Assembly (NCBI GenBank): GCA_031256435.1
Contig: JAIRQO010000043.1
Span: forward strand, 50,303 to 114,302
Source of the DNA: Cellulomonadaceae bacterium
Lineage (GTDB): Bacteria > Actinomycetota > Actinomycetes > Actinomycetales > Cellulomonadaceae
Length of the DNA stretch: 64,000 nt
Direction of reading: 5' to 3'
Each line of letters opens with the position of its first letter. The stretch's first letter is position 1. The notes under the pieces were generated by a model. It was given only the letters and a program-made list of their open reading frames with translations, had not been told where the DNA came from and did not search any database. The translations under genes and the position numbers were made by a program. Below are positions 1 through 9,906 of the stretch, one piece after another.

Positions 1-142
1 GGGCGTGTTCACCTTCGACGAAGGTGGCGGCTTCCCGTCCGTCGTCGCAGGAAAGAGGGTTGGCATTGACGGAAGGCATGCCTTCAGCGGGGACGCCGGT
101 GTCCCCGTGAATTTCGGCAGGCGAAACGTCAAACTCAGCCAT
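1..142 (-). CDS. 5' end of an unidentified protein (runs off the left edge)
   Basis: An open frame reads leftward from an ATG at 142 to the window edge, giving 47 codons beginning MAEFDVSPAEIHGD. The residues are acidic and show no motif I recognise. It would be transcribed divergently from purL, with about 150 bases between the two starts. The frame is short and cut by the window edge, so it could be a chance frame. I assign no function. Confidence 0.4.
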   Translation of the reverse strand, partial: MAEFDVSPAEIHGDTGVPAEGMPSVNANPLSCDDGREAATFVEGEHA

Positions 143-296
143 GGTTACTAGCCTGCCATTGGCTGCGCCGGGATGGGCATAAAACGGGCAACCTTCACCA
201 AATCGCTCCCAGATTGTGACCTGCGGGCCGCCCCTGGGCATCGCGCAGACACCGGTCACGGACAACAGAAATTTCATATCACACCCAGGCACTACA

Positions 297-2573
297 GTGA
301 CTGCCGTGAGTCTTGACACCGTTGCCCGCGCCATCGCCACCCCGGATGAACAGCAGCCGTATGCCGAGTTGGGCTTGAAGCCCAATGAGTATCAGCGCAT
401 CAAGGAAATTCTGGGGCGCCGCCCCACAGCGGCGGAACTCGCCATGTATTCCGTGATGTGGTCCGAGCATTGCTCCTATAAATCCTCCAAGATTCACTTG
501 AAGAAGTTTGGCGAGCACATGACCGAGGAGATGCGCGCCAACCTGCTGGTGGGCATGGGGCAGAACGCCGGCGTGGTGGATGTGGGCCAGGGATGGGCCG
601 TGACGTTCAAGGTGGAATCTCACAACCACCCGTCCTTTGTGGAGCCGTATCAAGGTGCGGCCACGGGCGTGGGCGGGATTGTGCGTGACATTATTTCCAT
701 GGGCGCGCGTCCCGTGGCCGTGATGGATCAACTGCGTTTTGGGGATGTGAACCATCCTGACACCGCTCGTGTGGTGCATGGCGTGGTATCCGGAGTGGGC
801 GGTTACGGCAACTCGCTCGGCTTGCCCAACATTGGCGGCGAGACGGTGTTTGACCCCGCGTATCAGGGAAACCCGCTGGTCAACGCGTTGTCCATCGGCG
901 TGCTGAGGCACGAGGACATCCACCTGGCCAATGCCGAAGGCGTGGGGAACAAGGTGATCTTGTTCGGCGCACGCACTGGAGGAGATGGTATTGGCGGCGC
1001 CTCCATTCTGGCCTCCGAGACTTTTGAGGACGGCGTACCCGCCAAGCGCCCTTCTGTTCAAGTGGGCGATCCCTTCATGGAAAAGGTGCTCATTGAATGT
1101 TGCCTGGAACTCTATTCCGCCGGGGTGGTGGCGGGAATCCAGGACCTCGGCGCCGCCGGGATTTCCTGTGCCACCAGCGAGTTGGCCTCCAACGGCGAGG
1201 GCGGCATGCATGTATTCCTCGACGATGTACTGCTGCGGGACCCGTCCTTAAATGCCGGGGAAATCCTGATGAGCGAATCTCAGGAACGCATGATGGCCGT
1301 GGTGGCGCCGGATCGCTTGGACGAGTTCTTTGCCATTACGGGTAAATGGGACGTAGAAACCTCCATTGTGGGGGAGGTGAACGATTCGGGTCGCTTGACC
1401 ATTGACCACCACGGTGAACGCATTGTGGACGTGGACCCGCGCACCGTGGCTCACGAAGGGCCGGAATATGACCGCCCGTATGCGCGTCCCGCCTGGCAAG
1501 ACGCGTTGGTGGCAGATTCCGCATCAACGCTGCCGCGTCCATCGTCGCAGGAGGAGATTCGCTCCACCATGCTGGCGCTGCTCGCCTCGCCCAACCTGTG
1601 TTCCAAAGCCTGGGTGACGGATCAGTATGACCGGTTTGTGCAGGGGAACACGGCGCTGGCCATGCCGGATGATTCCGGGGTGATCCGAGTGGATGAGGAC
1701 AGTAACCTGGGCATCGCCCTGGCCACGGATGCCAACGGGTTGTATGCCAAACTGAATCCTCGCCAGGGTGCTCAGTTGGCGCTCGCGGAGGCGTATCGCA
1801 ACGTGGCCTGTACGGGAGCAACCCCGCTAGCCGTGACGGATTGCCTGAACTTCGGTTCGCCAGAGAATCCAGATTCCATGTGGCAACTGGTGGAGGCCAT
1901 CGAAGGGTTGGCCGAGGGCTGCCAGGCGCTCGGCGTGCCGGTGACCGGCGGAAACGTGTCACTCTACAACGAGACAGGCGAGCCGGGTTTGAAGGATTCC
2001 GCCATTCACCCCACCCCCGTGGTGGGAGTGCTCGGCGTCATTGATGACGTCACCACCGCTGTGCCCTCTGGATGGCAGGACGAGGGCTTGAACGTGTTGC
2101 TGGTAGGCCGGGCAACCTCGGATGAACTGGATGGTTCGGCATGGGCCGATGTAGTGCATGGCCACCTGGGCGGGGTGCCGCCGGTGGTGGACTTGAACGC
2201 TGAAGCCGCGTTGGCCGGAGTGCTGGTGGCGGCACGTCAGGACGGGTTGGTGCAGGCTGCCCATGACCTCAGCGAAGGCGGGTTGGCTCAGGCGCTGCTG
2301 GAATCGAGTCTCCGGTTTGACGTGGGGGTGGAGGTTTCACTTCCTGACACGGACCTGTTCACAGCACTGTTCTCGGAGACCACGGGGCGCGTGCTGGTGG
2401 CTGTTGACCCTGAGGACGAGAGTGGCTTCCGCGAGATTGCTGCGATGGCGGGGGTTTCGGTGACGTCTCTGGGGACAACCGGCGGAAACGCCATCGTCGT
2501 AGGAAATATCACTATTCCCCTGGACGAAGCCCGAGCGGCCCACGAGGGCACGCTGCCCGGCCTGTTTGGGTAG
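297..2573 (+). CDS. purL: Phosphoribosylformylglycinamidine synthase subunit PurL
   Basis: PurL catalyses the ATP-dependent conversion of FGAR to FGAM in purine synthesis, using ammonia supplied by PurQ with PurS as partner. The protein is about 758 residues, the size of the small PurL class. Family signatures are clear: [11 protein letters not shown] near the N-terminus, then [21 protein letters not shown], then the repeated second half with [11 protein letters not shown] and [10 protein letters not shown]. The frame stays open back to a GTG at 216, but family alignment favours a start close to the [14 protein letters not shown] segment. I chose the GTG at 297; the GTG at 306 is equally possible. 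No purQ or purS is present in the window. A palindrome at 2593-2628 follows the stop. Confidence 0.96.
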   Translation: MTAVSLDTVARAIATPDEQQPYAELGLKPNEYQRIKEILGRRPTAAELAMYSVMWSEHCSYKSSKIHLKKFGEHMTEEMRANLLVGMGQNAGVVDVGQGWAVTFKVESHNHPSFVEPYQGAATGVGGIVRDIISMGARPVAVMDQLRFGDVNHPDTARVVHGVVSGVGGYGNSLGLPNIGGETVFDPAYQGNPLVNALSIGVLRHEDIHLANAEGVGNKVILFGARTGGDGIGGASILASETFEDGVPAKRPSVQVGDPFMEKVLIECCLELYSAGVVAGIQDLGAAGISCATSELASNGEGGMHVFLDDVLLRDPSLNAGEILMSESQERMMAVVAPDRLDEFFAITGKWDVETSIVGEVNDSGRLTIDHHGERIVDVDPRTVAHEGPEYDRPYARPAWQDALVADSASTLPRPSSQEEIRSTMLALLASPNLCSKAWVTDQYDRFVQGNTALAMPDDSGVIRVDEDSNLGIALATDANGLYAKLNPRQGAQLALAEAYRNVACTGATPLAVTDCLNFGSPENPDSMWQLVEAIEGLAEGCQALGVPVTGGNVSLYNETGEPGLKDSAIHPTPVVGVLGVIDDVTTAVPSGWQDEGLNVLLVGRATSDELDGSAWADVVHGHLGGVPPVVDLNAEAALAGVLVAARQDGLVQAAHDLSEGGLAQALLESSLRFDVGVEVSLPDTDLFTALFSETTGRVLVAVDPEDESGFREIAAMAGVSVTSLGTTGGNAIVVGNITIPLDEARAAHEGTLPGLFG

Positions 2574-2592
2574 CGCGAGATTCGGACCGAAC

Positions 2593-2628
2593 CGTCATGC
2601 TGCGGCCCGCAGGGATCGCAGCATCTCT
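2593..2628. repeat. Palindromic repeat, family A, between convergent genes
   Basis: An inverted repeat with arms ATGCTGCG and CGCAGCAT sits between the 3' ends of the convergent purL and Ltp-protein genes. Its layout (GTCAT, CTGCG, spacer, CGCAG, ATCTC) matches the family found in the frdB, prmC and nucS frames and in the terminal gene. In this position it may act as a bidirectional transcription terminator, although there is no clear T-run. Confidence 0.6.
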
Positions 2629-2641
2629 CCCCAGTCCAGGG

Positions 2642-3460
2642 TTACAGGCCCAGTTTGTTAGCCGCGTAGGTGGCTTGTGCGGACGTGAAACCTATCTTCG
2701 GCATGGTGAGGCCCTCGATCACTTGGGCGCGAGTGGCCGCTGGGGCCTGAGAAAGAATGAGTTTCGCAGCGAGTACGGCTTGCGCATTCCAGTTCGCACT
2801 AGCGTGATCTGCACCATACACCGCTTGGGCGGGGGTGAACTTCAATTCCTTGAGAGCTACGATGGTAGAGACACGAGATTGAACATCTTGGCTGATGAGG
2901 TACTTGGCCATGGCCTTGGCTTGGGCGTTTTGGTTCTTGTGCAAGATGTCAGTTCCATACGTAGCCTGCGCCGTGGTGTACCCGCCCTCTTTCAGGGTCT
3001 TGATGGTGTAACTACGGGAGAGTGGGTACGCCCTGTACAGTGCCTGGGCATCCGCTTCGGCATCCTTCATTTTCGCAGTGACAGCGCCTGCCTTCTTGGT
3101 GGGACTTGTTTTGGTGGTAGCCGCGTAGCCCGATTTCTTGGCAGTGATCTTGACCGCTAGTTTTGTACCTGCGTCCTTTGAGGTCACTTTGTACGTGACT
3201 TTGGTTGCCTTACTGATCTTCTTGCCATCTCGGAGCCATTGGTAGGTGTACCTCGTGGGGTTGGGGGAGCACTTCTTGGGAGTGGCTGTGAGGACAAGAC
3301 CCACGGTGGCTTGGCCGGTGATGGTTGCTTTGCAGCCCGTCAGGGGGGAAGCAGCCGAAGCGGGAGCGGCAGTGAGGCCGCCAACGGCAAGACCGAGGGC
3401 CAGCGCGATGCTGCCGAGACGGAGGGTGCGATGCGATGGGGTGAACGAGAGACGTGACAT
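2642..3460 (-). CDS. Secreted Ig-like plus Ltp-repeat surface protein
   Basis: This 272-residue protein starts with a signal peptide (about residues 1-36, basic start, hydrophobic core, APASA cleavage region). An Ig-like/fibronectin-like segment follows (about 38-125, with the pattern YQWLRDGKKIS and DAGTKLAVKI seen in bacterial surface repeats). The C-terminal half carries three tandem helical repeats with cores GGYTTAQATYG, LKFTPAQAVYG and IGFTSAQATYA. They match the Ltp / host-cell-surface-exposed lipoprotein repeat. There is no lipobox cysteine, so it is probably secreted or wall-associated rather than a lipoprotein. AAAGG upstream of the ATG supports the start. A CRP-like palindrome lies upstream. 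Its partner and exact role are unknown. Confidence 0.8.
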   Translation of the reverse strand: MSRLSFTPSHRTLRLGSIALALGLAVGGLTAAPASAASPLTGCKATITGQATVGLVLTATPKKCSPNPTRYTYQWLRDGKKISKATKVTYKVTSKDAGTKLAVKITAKKSGYAATTKTSPTKKAGAVTAKMKDAEADAQALYRAYPLSRSYTIKTLKEGGYTTAQATYGTDILHKNQNAQAKAMAKYLISQDVQSRVSTIVALKELKFTPAQAVYGADHASANWNAQAVLAAKLILSQAPAATRAQVIEGLTMPKIGFTSAQATYAANKLGL

Positions 3461-3543
3461 GAGAGAACCTTTGAGCGACGGGCGGCTTTAGTGTGTTCTC
3501 AAATAGAGTACGACGATGGATCACGCGGCGTCCAGCCTGCGCC

Positions 3544-3559
3544 TGTGAGACATCTCACA
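3544..3559. promoter_or_regulatory. CRP/GlxR-type operator palindrome
   Basis: TGTGAGACATCTCACA is a 16-bp palindrome fitting the CRP consensus TGTGA-N6-TCACA. It lies 84 bases upstream of the Ltp-protein start and just after the icd stop. A cAMP-responsive CRP-family regulator (GlxR in corynebacteria) probably binds here. The position fits control of the Ltp gene on the minus strand. Confidence 0.6.
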
Positions 3560-3591
3560 TGACGTGTCGTGGGATGGAAATGACAGTCGGG

Positions 3592-5811
3592 CTAGGCGGC
3601 GGCTAGACCGTCCACAATCGCGTTGAAGGTGGGACTGGGGCGCATGACCTGTGCAACGAGCGCGGGATCGGGGCGGTAGTAGCCGCCGATGTCTACGGCG
3701 TGGCCCTGGGCGGCGATGAGTTCTGCGACGATCGTGTCCTCGTGGGCAGCAAGCGCCTCGGCCACCGGGGCAAAGGTGTGCGCCAGCGCGGCATCCTCCT
3801 TCTGCGCAGCCAACTCCTGGGCCCAGTACAAGGCCAGGTAGAAGTGTGATCCGCGGTTGTCAATCCCGCCAATGTGCCGCGTGGGAGATTTGTCATTCTC
3901 TAGGAACGTCCCCGTTGCGCGATCCACGGTGTCCGCCAGTACCGCAGCCGGGGCACAATCGTTGACCCGAGCGTAGTGATCCAGCGAGGCCGCCAGGGCA
4001 AAGAACTCGCCCAGCGAATCCCAGCGCAAGTAGTCCTCAGCCAACAGTTGTTGTGCGTGCTTGGGAGCGGACCCACCAGCGCCCGTTTCAAAGAGTCCAC
4101 CTCCAGACATCAGGGGCACCACGGACAGCATCTTGGCCGAGGTCCCCAGTTCCAGAATGGGGAACAGATCCGTCAGATAGTCACGCAGCACGTTGCCGGT
4201 CACGGAAATGGTGTCCTTGCCGGCACGCGCACGTTCCAGAGTGGCAGTGCAGGCGTCCTCGGGGGCCATGATTTGGATATTCGCATCGCCTGGCCCATAT
4301 TCCGTGAGATACCGGTGAACGAGGGACATGATGTTCGCATCGTGAGCACGGAATTCGTCGAGCCAGAACACGGCGGGCATACCTGAGATTTGCGCACGGT
4401 CCACGGCCAAGTGGACCCAATCCCGCACGGCAGCATCGGTGGTTTGGCAGGCGCGCCAGATGTCCCCGGCTTGGACCTCGTGAGCCATGACCACATCACC
4501 ATCGGAATCCAGAATCTCCACCAGACCGTCTGCGGGGATTTCGAAGGTCTTGTCATGCGAGCCGTATTCTTCAGCGGCCTGAGCCATGAGGCCAACATTG
4601 GGAACCGTTCCCATGGTGGCCGGGTCTAGCGCTCCGTGGTCAATGCAATCAAGGATGACCGCCTGGTACACCCCGGCGTAACTGGAATCCGGGATCACGG
4701 CAAGGGTGTCATGCTCCTTGCCGTCGGGACCCCACATCTTGCCGCCGGCGCGAATCATGGCGGGCATGGAAGCGTCAATGATCACGTCCGAGGGAACGTG
4801 CAGATTGGTGATGCCCTTGTCCGAATCCACCATGGCCAAATCAGGGCCGTTGGCAAAACTCCGAGTCACGGCGGCAAAGATTGCCGCAGCCTCAGGAAGG
4901 ACCTGCGCCTTGGCAGCGCATTGCGCAATGCCTTCACGCGCGTTGACACCCGCCGCAGCCAACTGGTCTCGGTACTCGGTAAAGACCTCAGGGGCAAACG
5001 CCTCAATCACGTGCCCAAAGATGATGGGATCGCTCACCTTCATCATCGTTGCCTTGAGGTGGGCGGAGAAGAGCACGCCTTCTTCCTTGGCGGCGGCTAC
5101 CTGTTCCACCAGGAACGCGCGCAAGGCTGCCACGGACATGAAGGTGCCGTCCACAATATCGCCCGGCTGCACCGCCATGCCGTGCTTGAGAATGATGTGC
5201 CCGCTGCCGTCCGTGGGAGTCAGGCGAATGGTCAACCAGTCCTCCTTCGGCATAATGACGGACTGTTCGTTGTCCCGGAAATCACCAGCAGACATCGTCG
5301 CAACGCGTGTACGCGAGTCTGGTGACCACGTTCCCATGCGCTGCGGATGAGCCTTGGCGTAGGCCTTCACCGAAGCCGGGGCCCGGCGGTCCGAGTTGCC
5401 TTGGCGTAACACGGGGTTGACGGCCGAACCCTTGGCGCGGTCATAGGCCACGCCAATGTGGCGCTCGTCCAGGGTGTCCGGGTTCTCCGGGTAATCGGGG
5501 AGGGCAACGCCCTGTGCCTGGAGTTCAGCGATGGCTGCCCGCAACTGGGGCATGGACGCCGAGATGTTGGGAAGCTTGATGATGTTGGCGGTGGGATCTG
5601 CCGTGAGCGCGCCTAACTCGGCCAAGGCATCCGGCGCACCGGTGATGTCCGGGAACTGCGCCAGAATTCTGCCGGACAGGGAGATGTCACGAGTCTCCAC
5701 AGGGACATCTGCGGCCTTGGCGAAAGCCTGGATAATCGGCAGGAACGAGTACGTGGCCTGCAGGGGAGCCTCGTCAGTCAGGGTGTAGAGGATGGCGGGC
5801 CGCTCACTCAT
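3592..5811 (-). CDS. icd: Monomeric NADP-dependent isocitrate dehydrogenase
   Basis: This enzyme oxidises isocitrate to 2-oxoglutarate with NADP and belongs to the large single-chain class. The 739-residue length and the start [16 protein letters not shown] are characteristic of monomeric IDH. The sequence continues through [13 protein letters not shown] and [19 protein letters not shown], and ends with [17 protein letters not shown]. The open frame extends to 6060. The ATG at 5811 is preferred because AGGAG precedes it and it gives the family length. No other TCA-cycle gene is adjacent. Together with frdABCD it suggests a branched rather than fully cyclic TCA pathway, which is an inference. 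Confidence 0.96.
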   Translation of the reverse strand: MSERPAILYTLTDEAPLQATYSFLPIIQAFAKAADVPVETRDISLSGRILAQFPDITGAPDALAELGALTADPTANIIKLPNISASMPQLRAAIAELQAQGVALPDYPENPDTLDERHIGVAYDRAKGSAVNPVLRQGNSDRRAPASVKAYAKAHPQRMGTWSPDSRTRVATMSAGDFRDNEQSVIMPKEDWLTIRLTPTDGSGHIILKHGMAVQPGDIVDGTFMSVAALRAFLVEQVAAAKEEGVLFSAHLKATMMKVSDPIIFGHVIEAFAPEVFTEYRDQLAAAGVNAREGIAQCAAKAQVLPEAAAIFAAVTRSFANGPDLAMVDSDKGITNLHVPSDVIIDASMPAMIRAGGKMWGPDGKEHDTLAVIPDSSYAGVYQAVILDCIDHGALDPATMGTVPNVGLMAQAAEEYGSHDKTFEIPADGLVEILDSDGDVVMAHEVQAGDIWRACQTTDAAVRDWVHLAVDRAQISGMPAVFWLDEFRAHDANIMSLVHRYLTEYGPGDANIQIMAPEDACTATLERARAGKDTISVTGNVLRDYLTDLFPILELGTSAKMLSVVPLMSGGGLFETGAGGSAPKHAQQLLAEDYLRWDSLGEFFALAASLDHYARVNDCAPAAVLADTVDRATGTFLENDKSPTRHIGGIDNRGSHFYLALYWAQELAAQKEDAALAHTFAPVAEALAAHEDTIVAELIAAQGHAVDIGGYYRPDPALVAQVMRPSPTFNAIVDGLAAA

Positions 5812-5930
5812 GTGCGAATCTCCTGGTTGAGGGACAGGTTGTGCTTGAGCATACCTATCCCTCACGCCAGGTGTGGAAGGCGGCGCCCCACAGCGCCCGG
5901 ATTTGTTTCGGAGAGGTCCTAGGCATCGCG

Positions 5931-6076
5931 GGTCCGGATGAGGTGCGTTGCGGGCTTCGTGGGTCCGGATGAGGTGCGATGTAGGCACCGTGGGTCCGGA
6001 AAACTTACCTAATGAGGCCCATTGGGTAACAAAATCGGACCCAGGGTGAAAATGGTGCACTCAATCCGGACCCAGG
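5931..6076. repeat. Dispersed palindromic repeat cluster, family B, intergenic copy
   Basis: The 336 bases between icd and the next gene contain GGTCCGGATGAGGTGC twice (5931 and 5962). These are followed by a 54-base imperfect hairpin at 5991-6044 whose arms start TGGGTCCGGAAAACTTACC and end with the complementary GGTAAC...CGGACCCAG. A further CCGGACCCAGG lies at 6066. The same units, in inverted orientation for the short repeats, occur inside prmC at 46674-46826. A G-rich tract (6081-6135) follows and could form a G-quadruplex. I see no coding potential here. Confidence 0.8.
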
Positions 6077-6147
6077 GTTCGCTGGTGGGGGCCGGGAAGG
6101 CCGGGGAGGGCGGGGAGGCCGGGGAGGGTGGGAAGTGGCTGCGGGTT

Positions 6148-6468
6148 TTATTCGCCGTCGGTGGGCTTGGGGGCCTTGTCCGTGTTTTCGGCTACCCAGT
6201 TGGCGGCCTTCTCGCCCAGGGAACTCAAGCCGGAACCGATGGAGGCCAAGCCGCCCAGCAACTTCTTGCCTTCGGAGTCCTCGTGAACCAGTCTGCGAGC
6301 GGCTTCTTCCGTGTCCGCGTTGGCTTTGTGGAGAACCTCGGACACCTTCTGGGCACCGGTAGAGATAGCCGGGGCTACCTTTTCCTGCCATAGGGGCTTG
6401 GCGGCGGACACACCGTCATCAAAGGCCTTCTTGGCGGACTCGGCTGCGTGATCGATTCTCTCATCCAT
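6148..6468 (-). CDS. Small helical protein of unknown function
   Basis: This 106-residue protein is charged and alanine-rich with no signal peptide or membrane segment. It begins MDERIDHAAESAKKAFDDG and is probably mostly amphipathic helix, resembling small stress-associated coiled proteins. The frame is open to 6561. The ATG at 6468 is preferred because AAGGAG sits eight bases upstream. It is transcribed divergently from the DUF3263 gene, with a perfect palindrome (6553-6571) between them. Function is unknown. Confidence 0.7.
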   Translation of the reverse strand: MDERIDHAAESAKKAFDDGVSAAKPLWQEKVAPAISTGAQKVSEVLHKANADTEEAARRLVHEDSEGKKLLGGLASIGSGLSSLGEKAANWVAENTDKAPKPTDGE

Positions 6469-6552
6469 GATGGACTCCTTGCACTGGTGACGCGTGGGTT
6501 CCACGCGAGTGAACCCCTCCAGCGTAGTCCCGCACGCCCAAATCCGGTAATT

Positions 6553-6571
6553 GTGACTCAAGGAGAGTCAC
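6553..6571. promoter_or_regulatory. Operator-like palindrome between divergent genes
   Basis: GTGACTC-N5-GAGTCAC is a perfect 7-bp inverted repeat lying between two divergently transcribed genes (starts at 6468 and 6612). It sits just upstream of the -35 element of the rightward gene. The geometry suits a dimeric repressor acting on one or both promoters. The regulator is unknown. Confidence 0.5.
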
Positions 6572-6576
6572 CCAAA

Positions 6577-6605
6577 TTACACGGATGTGGTTTTCGCGGT
6601 ATTCT
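6577..6605 (+). promoter_or_regulatory. Sigma-70-type promoter, probably leaderless
   Basis: TTACAC and TATTCT are separated by 17 bases. The ATG at 6612 starts only six bases after the -10 hexamer, and no Shine-Dalgarno sequence is visible. This implies a leaderless transcript for the DUF3263 gene, a common arrangement in actinobacteria. Confidence 0.5.
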
Positions 6606-6611
6606 TGCCCC

Positions 6612-6944
6612 ATGGCACAGGTCACGGCGCTTCGTCTCTCCGAGCACGCTGCTGCCACCACGCCCGCAACCCCCAGTCTCAATCCCACCCCCGGCCTCAG
6701 CGAACGTGACCGCCAAATTCTGGCCTTTGAGCGGCAGTGGTGGCGCTACGCCGGAGCCAAGGAACAGTCCGTGCGGGAACTTTTTGGCCTGACCTCCACG
6801 CGGTATTACCAAATCCTTGGAAGCCTCATCGACACTAACGAGGCGCTCGCGGAGGACCCCATGCTCGTCAAGCGTCTGCGCCGCCAGCGGGATGCCCGGT
6901 TCAAGTCCCGCACCACGCGGCCCGCCTACGGCATCGGTTCCTGA
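6612..6944 (+). CDS. DUF3263 domain protein
   Basis: This 110-residue protein contains the DUF3263 core, from LSERDRQILAFERQWWRYAG to LTSTRYYQILGSLIDTNEA, followed by a basic tail LVKRLRRQRDARFKSR. The fold is probably a small helix-turn-helix-like DNA- or RNA-binding module, but no member that I know of has an established function. In actinobacteria it is commonly followed by a LytR_C protein, as here. The frame is open to 6585. I chose the ATG at 6612 because it follows a good promoter and leaves a short family-like N-terminus. Confidence 0.85.
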   Translation: MAQVTALRLSEHAAATTPATPSLNPTPGLSERDRQILAFERQWWRYAGAKEQSVRELFGLTSTRYYQILGSLIDTNEALAEDPMLVKRLRRQRDARFKSRTTRPAYGIGS

Positions 6945-7118
6945 GGTCTCCGCAGGCTCGATCCGCGCATGGCACACACCGAGCATTCGCGCATGGCCCC
7001 GGCTCCGAGCATCACCGCCCGCACCATGCAACTCGCGAACATCATGAAACTCGTGAACATTTGGTGAGGGTGCGCGGCCCAGCGCACACACTTTCCCACG
7101 GCCAAGTAGTCTGGAACG

Positions 7119-7733
7119 GTGAGTACCAACGCCTACCCGTACCCGCCCGACGAGTTTGACACTCGCGATGCCGCCGCGTCCCCGGATGGAATCCACCGTG
7201 CCCGGGCGTCTCGATGGTCACGGTGGTGGCCGTTCCTGGCCATTGCCGTGGTGTGCGCGGCCACGGCCATTGTGGCGGTCACGCTTCTGACGGGTGATCC
7301 CGGTACTCCCGCAGCGGACGGCGCCAGCCCTCCTGCCACAGCGGACGCCAGTCCCACAGACGCAGCCAGCCCCACGGATGGCGCCACGGACGCAGCCTCT
7401 CCGGACGCTTCGCCTGACCTCGCCACGCTGGTAGCGGCAGCGGACAGCACCGCTTATATCCGCGTGCTCAACGATGGTGGCCCGGCAGGAGAAGCGGGCA
7501 AGGGCGTGGATGCACTGGTAGCACAGGGGTTCACCGATGCCGAATCTGCCGATTTCCCTGGCGATTCTGGAGCCACGGGAACCGTGATTTGGTATGCCGA
7601 TGGCTTTGAGGACACGGCCAAGGCTGTGGCCGCCGTGCTGGGCGTTCCCGAGGCTGATGTGGCAGGTCACACGTTGCGCTCGGGAGATGTGATTGTGGTG
7701 GTCCAGAGTGCGCTCAACATCGCTGCACAGTAG
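7119..7733 (+). CDS. LytR C-terminal domain (LytR_C) membrane protein
   Basis: The 204-residue protein has a cytoplasmic N-terminus, one membrane anchor (about residues 36-57, WPFLAIAVVCAATAIVAVTLL), a Ala/Ser/Thr/Asp-rich linker and an extracytoplasmic LytR_C domain (about 108-204). That domain contains YIRVLNDGGPAGEAGKG and VIWYADGFEDTAKAVAAVLG. LytR_C domains accompany LCP enzymes that attach glycopolymers to peptidoglycan, but a catalytic LCP domain is absent, so a structural or regulatory wall role is inferred. The start is a GTG at 7119 without a strong ribosome-binding site. It is paired with the DUF3263 gene. Confidence 0.85.
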   Translation: MSTNAYPYPPDEFDTRDAAASPDGIHRARASRWSRWWPFLAIAVVCAATAIVAVTLLTGDPGTPAADGASPPATADASPTDAASPTDGATDAASPDASPDLATLVAAADSTAYIRVLNDGGPAGEAGKGVDALVAQGFTDAESADFPGDSGATGTVIWYADGFEDTAKAVAAVLGVPEADVAGHTLRSGDVIVVVQSALNIAAQ

Positions 7734-7777
7734 GCAACCTGTACTGATTGACTCCAAGGAGGATCCCGTACGCGTGT

Positions 7778-7805
7778 TCGTCGTCGGGAATATTTCCGAC
7801 GACGA
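7778..7805. promoter_or_regulatory. Perfect 10-bp-arm palindrome after the LytR_C gene
   Basis: TCGTCGTCGG and CCGACGACGA form perfect 10-bp arms around the 8-base loop GAATATTT, 45 bases downstream of the LytR_C stop. There is no T-run, so it may be an operator or repeat rather than a classic terminator. A looser relative with the same GAATAT core occurs inside prmC (46399-46430). Confidence 0.5.
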
Positions 7806-7884
7806 TCGTCGCAGGCTATTGGGCAACCCTCAGCAGATGAGCCGCTCGCGAATGCCGAACAACACGCTCAGTAGCGCCCACGGA

Positions 7885-7911
7885 TTTGCACTCTCCGGGT
7901 GAGAGTGCTAA
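7885..7911 (+). promoter_or_regulatory. CIRCE operator (HrcA binding site) upstream of groEL
   Basis: TTTGCACTC-N9-GAGTGCTAA matches the CIRCE consensus TTAGCACTC-N9-GAGTGCTAA with one mismatch per site end region. It lies 124 bases upstream of the groEL ATG. HrcA repression relieved by heat shock is therefore expected. The 302 bases between the LytR_C gene and groEL otherwise hold only the palindrome at 7778-7805 and no credible gene. Confidence 0.92.
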
Positions 7912-8023
7912 CTTTCCTCACGGCTTCCCTGGTGAGGCATGGTTGCGGACGTGATGTGAACGTGCGTGAAGATGCCGTCCGTCGCGGGCACCTGGCGTAG
8001 CTTTTCAGCGATTACCCCTGTGA

Positions 8024-9661
<1,638 letters not shown>

Positions 9662-9713
9662 CCCAAGCGAGGATTCCATTGCCTGAGGCCGCCGCTGGTT
9701 GAGCCGGTTCGTT

Positions 9714-9748
9714 GGTTGAGGAGTTCGCAAAGCGAACGTCTCGAAACT
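9714..9748. repeat. GGTTGAG...CTCGAAAC interspersed repeat
   Basis: GGTTGAGGAGTTCGC-AAA-GCGAACGTCTCGAAACT forms a short hairpin (GTTCGC/GCGAAC) framed by GGTTGAG and CTCGAAAC. This layout matches an interspersed repeat commonly seen in the intergenic DNA of many actinobacteria. It follows groEL and precedes frdA, and may serve as a transcript end. Confidence 0.65.
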
Positions 9749-9906
9749 AGAACTGTGGTGATACCGCGGCGGCCTTTGGCATGCCCCGGCATGGCCAAGA
9801 GATAGGCAAGCAACCCTTTCGTCGAGAAAGGTCCTGGCGACACCCCACCACGCAGAACCACGGCGATCCGCCCAGCCCGCCCGAGCGGGTTGGTTTACTA
9901 GGCACC

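Noticed and set aside
7693..7902. A small gene between the LytR_C gene and groEL
   Set aside because: The frame overlaps the end of the LytR_C gene, spans a perfect palindrome and reaches into the CIRCE operator, and it has no family-like sequence.
9781..9906. A longer N-terminus for FrdA
   Set aside because: The frame is open upstream, but residues there are unlike any FrdA, and the ATG at 9907 starts precisely at the FAD-binding fold.
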